This document shows positions 11,901 through 21,300 of a stretch of 64,000 nt of DNA, piece by piece (the stretch's first letter is position 1; each line of letters begins with the position of its first letter). The position numbers and the translations under genes were made by a program. Under the pieces are notes generated by a model. It searched no databases, was not told the DNA's origin, and saw nothing but the letters and a program-made list of their open reading frames with translations. The stretch is taken from assembly GCA_009760885.1 (NCBI GenBank), contig CM019691.1, forward strand, positions 28,519,314 to 28,583,313. The letters are read 5' to 3'. This DNA is from Achatina immaculata (taxonomy: Eukaryota; Mollusca; Gastropoda; Stylommatophora; Achatinidae).

Positions 11901-14900
11901 TGTTAAAAGTATAGTCTTAATTGGATAACATCTATGTACTTCTGAGTTGCTACAAACATGGTCCTAAGCAGATGTCGTATACATACTTTTATTTAGATAG
12001 TAAATGGTGATATTACTGAGAATGTTGAGCCATCTAACAATGACTTGTTTACAGAAGATGAAAAAAGTGTAGGATTTCAGAATGAGATTGTGTCAGTCTA
12101 TGTAAACTCTAACTGGCATGCATCCAGCAGCAATGCAAAGATCTTCAGGACTTGTGACAAAGAAACTGGTCAAACATTACCAGCTTTGATTTTTTTTAAA
12201 AATCAGCAGCACTCCAGTGTGCTGCATCTGACAGTGGGATTCTAAGAGCAAGCATTCAGTGAAGTATGCGGAGCACACAAATAACTATTCTTTCCACATT
12301 CCACTGTGGTTTTTTTTATTTTTTTGGTAGATGCATCTCCATTATTGAAAGTTGAGCATCAGTGTATCTTTAAATTTTCAGCATGATTGTCCTAGCAGCC
12401 TGGTTATTTATATAAATATATATATTTTTCCCCCATGCGGAATCTACAAAGAATAGGACCACTGTATCCTACCACGCATGATCGTAAAAGGCGAGTAAGG
12501 AGGGTTCGGCATAGGGCCAGCAACCCCCTCTGGTAAAAAAAACTATCAGACTGCTACAGAAACAGAAGCAAGGGAAAAAACAAATACAGGTGGAAGGAGA
12601 AATGCTTATCAGGAAACTGAGCCCATGAAGGTTGTGGATGAAAGCCAGCCACTGGAAGTCCCCAGCCTGACTGCAGACCTCCTGGAACCTAAACACAAGA
12701 TGCAAATAGACAGCTGGAATGTAAGAGCACTTAATCAGACTGGAAAACTAGCACAAACCATCAAGGAAATGCACAAACTAGACATATTAGAAGTACAAGA
12801 GGCAAGATGGACAGGGCAAGATAGAAGAAAATTAACAACACAGCACACAGAAGATACAGTAATATAGTCAGGTAAAGAAGATCATCATGAAGGAGGAGTA
12901 GCTTTGATTATAACAAAAGAAGCATCAAGAGCATTGCTGAAATGGACCCCTATAAATGAGAGATTATTATATGCACGCTTCAACTCAAGATTCATGAGGC
13001 TGTCTATTATAGTTTGTTATGCACCAACAGAAGCAGCTGAAGAGGAATTAAAAGAAGATTTTTACAACACCCTCCAAGCCACAGTAGAAACAATACCCAA
13101 TCATGATTTGCTACTCATCTTGGGGGACTTCAATGCAAAAATGAGTGAAATGAAGATAGAAGAAGGAGCATGGGAAGAGAAGGAACTGGAGAAATAAATG
13201 AAAATGGAGAAAGACTACAGTTTCTGTGAAGAAAACATGATGACCAATGGAGGGACAGTTTTCCAACATAAAAACATCCATAAGGTGACTTGGAAGTCCC
13301 CAGGTAAAACCACAGAAAACGAAATCGATCACATACTAATAAACAACAAATGGAAACAGTCACTACAAGATGTGAGAGTAAGGAAAGGAGCAGATATAGG
13401 AAGTGATCACAACCTTCTGGTAGCACAAATAAAACTAAGGAAAGCCAAAATTGGAGAACACAGAAAGGCACCTTTGATACAGCAAAATTGAAAGACCAGC
13501 AGACAAGAAATAAATTCTCAGTAGTACTTAAAAACCGTTTCAGTGTCCTACAAGACGAACCAGAAATGTCCAATACTAGAGTTAAATAAAACATTACAGG
13601 AAACAGCAAAAGAGGCTCTGGGATATCGGAAACGGAGTAAAGAGGAATGGATAAGCAAGACCACATGGGAAAAGATAGAGCAAAGAAAGGAAATCAAGAA
13701 AAAAATTACTGAACACCAAATCACAAAGGCTAGCTTCATTCATCAGGCCAAGCGTATGCGTAAGCTGATACCTGTCCTTCCAACTGTAGTCGCTCCATTA
13801 TCATCTGTATCAGAGCATACACCATGGAAAGAGCCAGATTATACACAAATAACTATTCAGACTGAAGTGAAAGGCATGCAGAGCAGTCTTGTAAGATCAA
13901 CACCCACACTGTGTTCTAGATGACGAATATCCATGTGAAACCTGGATATGTGTGTATACAGACGGATTTGCACACAATACCATAAAGAATAGAGGGGCAG
14001 GAGCACATATTGAATATTCAAAGAACACCACTGACAAGGTTTCCATACCCACTGGAAAATACTGCAACAACTATGATGCAGAAGTTAGGGCAATTATTGC
14101 TGCTGTTGAAAAACTTTCAGACTCCAGAATAGATATGTGCCCTGTAGTAATTCTCACAGATGCAAGATCAATACTGGAAGCTCTTCAGTGCAACAAACTA
14201 CAAGACCTTGAGGATTCCTTATCAAAAATTGGCTTACAACACAGAGTCACTTTGCAATGGATTCCCTCCCACTGTGGAATACCAGGCAATGAGAAAGCTG
14301 ACCATCTAGCCAAAGAGGGCACTGAAATGGAGCAACCAGTCATACCAGTCACCTATAATCAGAAGAAAAGCATGATAAAAACCTACAGGAAGCCACAAAC
14401 ACCACCACATGATGACTATCACATGCTAAACAGAAAGGAGCAGGTCACCATTTTCTGTCTCCAGACAGGACACAGCCAACTCCAAAGTCATATGTATACA
14501 AAGTTTAAAGTTGGTACTTCTAATCTATGTACATGTGCCCAGGTGCCCCAAACTGTGGAACATATCCTCCAAAACTGCATCAACTATGAGACACTGAGAA
14601 ATAATGACTGGCCCAGCGAAACCACTAAAGATAAGCTCTATGGTTCCATACATGAATTACAAAAAACAGTGAAATTTGTCAAGGAAACAGGACTGCAGAT
14701 ATAGACAGACAATGCGAAAGAAGAAGAAGAAGACAAAGGCTAAAATAACAAGTTTTAAGTAATTATGCACAAAAAGAAGTGAAGGAATCATGCAGTCAAG
14801 ATAAACGTCAATACTATGACAACTTAGCAGAAGCAGCAGAGAAAGCAGCATATGCAAATGACATGAAAACCAGATGCAGAATCACAAAGCAGATAACAGG

Positions 14901-17900
14901 TAACTTCAACACAAGATGTGAGAGTACAATAAGGACACATAAGGGACAACTGGTCAGTGGAGAAAGAGAAAAAATTGAAAGATGGAGGGAACACTTTAAC
15001 ACCCTACTAAACAGAACACAAGCAGCACAAACAAAACTAAGCATCAATACAGGACCAATAACAATAAGTGAAGTAAAGGAGGCAATAAAGAAGCTAAAAT
15101 TAGACAGGGCACCAGGTGAAGATGAAGTGACCGGTGAGATGTTGAAAGCAGAAGAAACAGAAATGCCAAAACAACTCTGCCGGATACTACAACAAATTTG
15201 GGATCTAGAAAAAGCTCCAGAGGAGTGGAAAACTGGCCTTATAGTAAAACTACCAAAGAAGGGTGACATCAGAGATTGCAGGAACTGGAGAGGCATTGCC
15301 CTCTTGCCACTCATAAGTAAAATATTTTGCAGAATAATCATCAACAGAATTGTACCAGCACTTGAGGGAAAACTTTGGAAAGAGCAGGCAGGGGTTAGGA
15401 AAGGAAGATCATGCATAGACCACTTATTTGTACTTAGACAAATATTAGAACAGGCAAATGAGTGGCATAGCACAACATATGCATTGTTTATAGATTTTGA
15501 GAAAGCCTTTGACAATGTCAACAGAGATGCACCATGGAAAATCCTAAGATGGCATGGCTTCCCCCATAAGATTTTTCAGTGCAAAGTAATCTTTGGAGAA
15601 CATACCTCCAGCAGCTTTAGGGTACAAACAGGAGTGAAACAGGGATGTGTACTATCACCAACATTATTTATCTTGGCAGTAGACTGGTTAATGTAGGAGG
15701 CAACATCAGACAAACAAAGAGGATTACAATGGACCCTTGATACAGTGCTGGAGGACCTTGACTTTGCGAATGACATTTGTCTGCTATCAAGCAGCCATAA
15801 AGATATTCAAGATAAAATAAACAAACTAACTCAGAATGCAAACAACATAGGACTAAAGATCAGCGTAGAAAAGACAAAGTTAATGAAGCAAAATGTGAAC
15901 AACAGAAATGTACTCGGAGTAGATAGCAAGTTAGCGGAGGAAGTCAATGAATTTGTATACCTTGGCAGTAGAGTAGTAGAAGATGGAGACAGCACAGAGG
16001 ACATCAACAGCAGACTTACTAGAGCAAACCAGGCTTTTGCAATGCTGCAGACTATATGGAAATCTAAAAAACTAAGCATGAAGATGAAAATCAGGATATT
16101 TAAGAGTAATGTTCTATGGAAGTGAATGCTGGAAAATCACCAGAACCATAGAAAACAAGTTGAATTCTTTCCAAACTAAATGTTTATGAAGAATTAGACA
16201 AATATTTTGGCCAAACACCATAAGACATAACATTTTGTTGGCAGAAATGTAAATGAAGCCACTGACAGCAATTATTGAAGAAAGACACTGGCAATGGTTG
16301 GGACGTGCTCCGAATGACTGACAACTCACTACCAAAAATAGCACTAAGATGGACACCACAGGGGAACAGAAATAAGGGTAGACCAAAAGAGACATGGAGA
16401 AGAACAACAGAGAGGATATTAAGCAATAGAGGGCTCACCTGGGCAAGAGCAGAAAAAAAGGCAAAGGACAGGCATTTGTGGAAAACCTTTGCAGAAGCCC
16501 CATGTGCCCTGGGCATTTAAGGTTCAGAGAGAGAGAAGATTTTTTTTATATCCTGCCATCGTTATACTTAAAATTATCAGTTTGCATGGCTTGAGTAGCT
16601 CTTTGATGATTTTAGTTTATTTATTAGCAGGTTCAGTGGGGGTGAAGACCCCTGTCAGATGAGGCAATCAGCAACCCATAGCTGATAAGCCAGCATCAGG
16701 GTTAGTGAACCATAGCTGACCAAGAGCCTGTCCCACCTCTCCATTGGTACCCCTAGGAACAGGCCTAGCCTGGCTAACAGGGCAGGGATCGCCATAGTCC
16801 TCATGGTGGTGGCATGTGGCATTGCACACCCTTTGCTTTTGAGGTGTACTCTGGGACTGAAAAAGTAGCTCCCATAACCCACTCCCATGCTGATATGATG
16901 CTGTTCCTCAACACCTCTACAGCATTGACTGCAAAGAACACCGGCTTGCAGTTACAGGGAGTTTGTACAAGTACAAGTAACAGATTCAGTCCTTCTTTAA
17001 TCTCCCTTGAACTGCAAACTGGTGATCTTTGCAGCCAATGTTGTGAAGATATTGAGGCACAGCATCATGTTGGCTTTGGAGCGGGTCATAGCAGCCATTT
17101 TTTTTTAGCCCCCGAGTGGAGCTTCTTCTTCGTTTGAGGTTGTTGGTCACATCAGATCCTGATCCCTGTCGCAGTCCTCTTCAGATCCTGATAGGAGCCC
17201 CATAGCTATTGCCCCAAGATTGTGTCTTCTGTGAGTGGAGCTAAAAATGATGTGCAGTACTCAACCACCAAAGGGATTGTGGCAGTCTGTGCCCTGTTAT
17301 CTAGGCTAGGCCTGTTACTGGGGGCAACAACGGAGAGGCAAGGCAAGGTCTTGGTCAGTTATGGTTTTGCCAGTCCTGATACTGGCATGTCAGCTATGGT
17401 TCACTGATTGCTAAAATGGACATCATCTTCACCCCCTGTAGATAAGTTAGTTTTATTTTCCAGCATCAGCTGTTAAATGTTATCTCAGAATTCAGAGCAT
17501 GAATACAGACAGGATCATAATTATGTTTATTTAGATAAAATATTTAGTGGAAGTGGATGAATATAATATTTCTTTCCTGTTTTTTTTTTCAGCTTTGTTA
17601 GGATCTTAATTAAAATAAATTTAAGCCTTAAAAAAAAAAAAAAAACTTCAAGTGTATTTGTAAAATGCTGTTCTGAACTTTATCTCTCAGGATTAATGCA
17701 GGCTGCAAAGCATTGCCACCTTTACTGTCTATCAGACAAATTATGCAATCAAAGCACGTAGCGGGCATCTGGAGCAGCACAGAGGAACTTCCAGTAAGGC
17801 AGTTATATCAGCATCAGTTTAACAGAATTTATAATTGAGTTTAGTTCATTGCGCAGGAAGAAGGAAATATATCACTTTAGGCATGTGAGGCTCGGACAAT

Positions 17901-18273
17901 AAACAGGATAAAGGAAACGACAAAACCACCCAACGTTTGGTTGTGGAGTAAAGCTGCAACACACGTCTTAGGCAGCCATAAAAACAGAAGTTCTCAGGAA
18001 AGTTTCACAATATCGAAATTTAGTTAAAACTATATAGGAAAAAAAACCTCCTCAAAATTCTAAAGGCCGTTATGAGAAGTTGAAAGTTAGAGAAATCAAT
18101 AGTCACTGAAAAACTCAAGAGAGGTCAAAGAAAAATATCTTGAATGGCTGACAAGATGGTGTAGGATGGAAAGGTAGCAGAACTGATTGGAGACCAGGGA
18201 CCACATAAAATAGAAAATATTAATTTTCAACACATATCACCATTTTACAGTAGTTCTTCTTCCGCCCTCCCCC

Positions 18274-18308
<35 letters not shown>

Positions 18309-21300
18309 CCCACCTGCATCCATGGTTATTAGTTCCCAAGTCTTACTGTGGATGCTTTAACTCTTCCCAGGCCACAGAAAAAAATGCGGACGTTCATGTG
18401 TTTGCCACGGCACTAAGCGCGGGTCTTGATATGTATAGGGGGTATAGTTGTAAAAGTGAATATACAGAGTATTTCCACTTTAAAAGTATACATATTATGC
18501 ATGAAAATAGTTGTAAATGTAAGAAGATTCATAAATGACGAGTTTTTTTAGGAAAAAAGAAGTAGTGTGATGATTTTAGCTGATAATTGTGTATTGCTTA
18601 CCATCTGCGATGCCTAGATGTACAATGTTTACCATCGGCGATTTCCACATCTACTTAAATTTTCGTCCGATCTCGTCGTGTGGTGGCATTCTCACCAAAA
18701 TAATGTCTGAAATAACCTTCTAACTACTTCTGCAGTCCATTTAATAGGTCTAGATGTACTTGGGGTACATTCAGGAACAGTGGTTTGGTCATAGGACATG
18801 TCCTTATGTCTCCATAATCACAGTAAATACTGAAATTTCTCCGTTAATTCATCACATTCACTTGGTTGTTAACCACGCTTTTTGATTGAACTATGAAAGG
18901 TCACCAGACATGCGCAGATAAATCGTGTACAATAAAAAGTTTTACAATAGCTTTACGTTGCAATGAAACAGTATCACTATATGATGTCACACAATGGCAG
19001 ACACTGGACCAACAGGAAGTTCTCACTATCACGACAATGGCAGGGAAAGAGTTAAAAGGTGGATAATACTGAATCCTATATAATATACATTTTTTAACAT
19101 ATGGCTGCTATACAGTTTAATGTAAAAATTATAAAAGCTATTATTTGGCTTAGCAGAAGTGCCAGCATCACAGCTTTTGTGCTTTGGGGCCATATTAAGC
19201 CAAATAAATTATACAAATCTTTGTACATTTGTTAAAGTGGTAATATGAACATGGATATTGTTTGCACTATGGTACCCTCTGGGAACAACTGTGTTAAGAG
19301 CACACTTATCTTAACATAGTGTTTGTGAGACAGGGAACATAGATCTGTTTGCTTAAAAACTCTGACCTATTTCTGTAGCCAAGAAACCTGTAGCAATCAA
19401 CACTAATTGTAATTGTTATTTTTGTAAAATGTAATGTCAGGTTGGTGGACGGATGGAGACATGGGGATTGCCGGCGGAGGTGAGGAAAATCTGGTGTGAG
19501 ACCAATGAATCCAGGATGTGACAAGCCTATGGGTCTTTACAACAATGCCTGTCAGAACGATGTAAACAAAACAAAGCCAGCAGACTATAGGTGGCGGGGA
19601 ATGGATATCATTGAGCCACTCATCGGATTTCTCATCCCAAAGTCAGAGTGTCTTTGTGGAACTGTCTCAAAGCACTGCATGCTGGATCTGACATGGAGAA
19701 GGTGCTGAAGTCAGAGGTACCCAGCCAAAAGGCACGTCACAAAAATCAGGGTACTACGCATCATCGCCAGTGTGTGTATGAAGAAGTTTACACTATGAAT
19801 GCTATAGCGTAACTATCCTGTGAGTGGGAGACTGGAAAAGGCAGGAAGATGGGCCAGGTGAAGTTTGTGAATTCAGACTGATGAATTTCTAATTTTTGGA
19901 ATTTAAAAAAATATTTTCAGACTGTGGGTAACTGAAACTGCAGTAAATGAAAACACAGATAAGTGGGGACTACTCTACATAATAAATGATTGTGGCCGGA
20001 AGTGTCAGATTTTCTTTTTTTTATTCTTTCTATCTTGAGGTAAAAGAAATAGGTTGACTAGCACTGTTTCAGTTTTCTACCAAAACTTCTGTCTTAATGC
20101 GAAGAAAACTAAATTGATGACAACTGACAAAACAAACAAGGCAGCTGAAATATTTACCAATGAGGAAAACTGGAAGAAGTGGAGAGTTTTGAATATCTTG
20201 GATCACTACTAACTAATAATGGAGATACAATGAGGGAAATTAAAAGGAGGACATCTATCGCTCTTCACAAAGTAAAACAACTAAAGAAGCTGTGGAGAGG
20301 AACAGACAGAACTACAAAAATAAGATTTATGAGGGCATGCATCTTTACCATAGCAACATATGCCTGTGAGACCTGGACACTTTACAAAACAGCTGAGAAA
20401 CATATAAATGCCTTTGAATGTAAATGCTACAGTAGAGTTCTTCAAATATCATGTACACAGAGAAGAACAAATATATCCATACTAGAAGAACTTAATATTG
20501 ACGAAGGCTGGCTAGTAAAGAGGATTAAACAAAGAAAACTTAAATATTTTTGACACATTAAACGTCGTGATAATTTAGAGAAGACAATCGTGGAAGGGTA
20601 CATAAGGCGAAGATGGCTGCAAGACATCGTTGATGATCTGCAAATGGATGCATCAGCAGCAGGCCATTTTGATCACAACCAAGAGGCCTACAAGAGTGCT
20701 GTTAGAGAGGCAAAGTTCCACAAGGGACATGGAAATGAATGAAAGAATGAGAATTTAGAGAAGACCGTCTTGGATAATAATAGGAAAAAGAAAGAGAGGA
20801 AGACCAAGGCGAAGATGGCTGCAAGACATCGTTGATAATCTGCAAATGGAAGTATCACCAGTAGGGGATCTTGCTCACAACCAAGAGGCCTACAGGAGTA
20901 CTGTTAGGGAGGCAAAGTTCCGCAAGGGACATGAAAATGACTGACTGACCATTTCTCTTGTATAATATAATATAGTGCAATCCAGATATTCTTGAGCAAA
21001 AAAAAAAAAAAAGAAGAAACAATGATCCACGTTCTGTGTTTATGAAGGTCATATAAGTTATCACATGTAGTAAATAAAATTTGATAACGATACATGGTTC
21101 TGTTAAAAAAAAAAAGGCTATTTAGCACTGAGTTTAGCCTACTTTTATATAGTACTCTCAAATAGTGTTAATGATAATCTGTAATTTGGAAAAAATGAAA
21201 ACATTTTTAAAAAAAAATTTTAGGTTGAAATTGACTTGGGTAAAGAATACAGATTTCACTCAGTTTTTGCTTGTCCAATCCTGAGGCAGCAAAGCACAGA

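Larger units (their letters stand above)
11725..17690 (+). other. RMND5 intron 6
   Basis: The largest intron, nearly 6 kb. Most of it is one LINE (about 12430-16525) with another LINE nested inside, followed by the inverted pair of family D repeats (16632-17440). The remainder is AT-rich with poly-T and poly-A runs. Acceptor TTTATCTCTCAG. Confidence 0.85.
17794..21223 (+). other. RMND5 intron 7
   Basis: It contains a CA microsatellite (18268-18308), a TTAA MITE (18357-19055), a Tigger-like scrap (about 19920-19980) and an RTE 3' segment (20080-20945). The 19490-19870 stretch has coding-like phrases ([17 protein letters not shown]) that I cannot assign. Acceptor AAAATTTTAG. Confidence 0.8.

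Noticed and set aside
14814..15521. Minus-strand 235-codon open frame
   Set aside because: It is the antisense of the reverse transcriptase in the RTE element.
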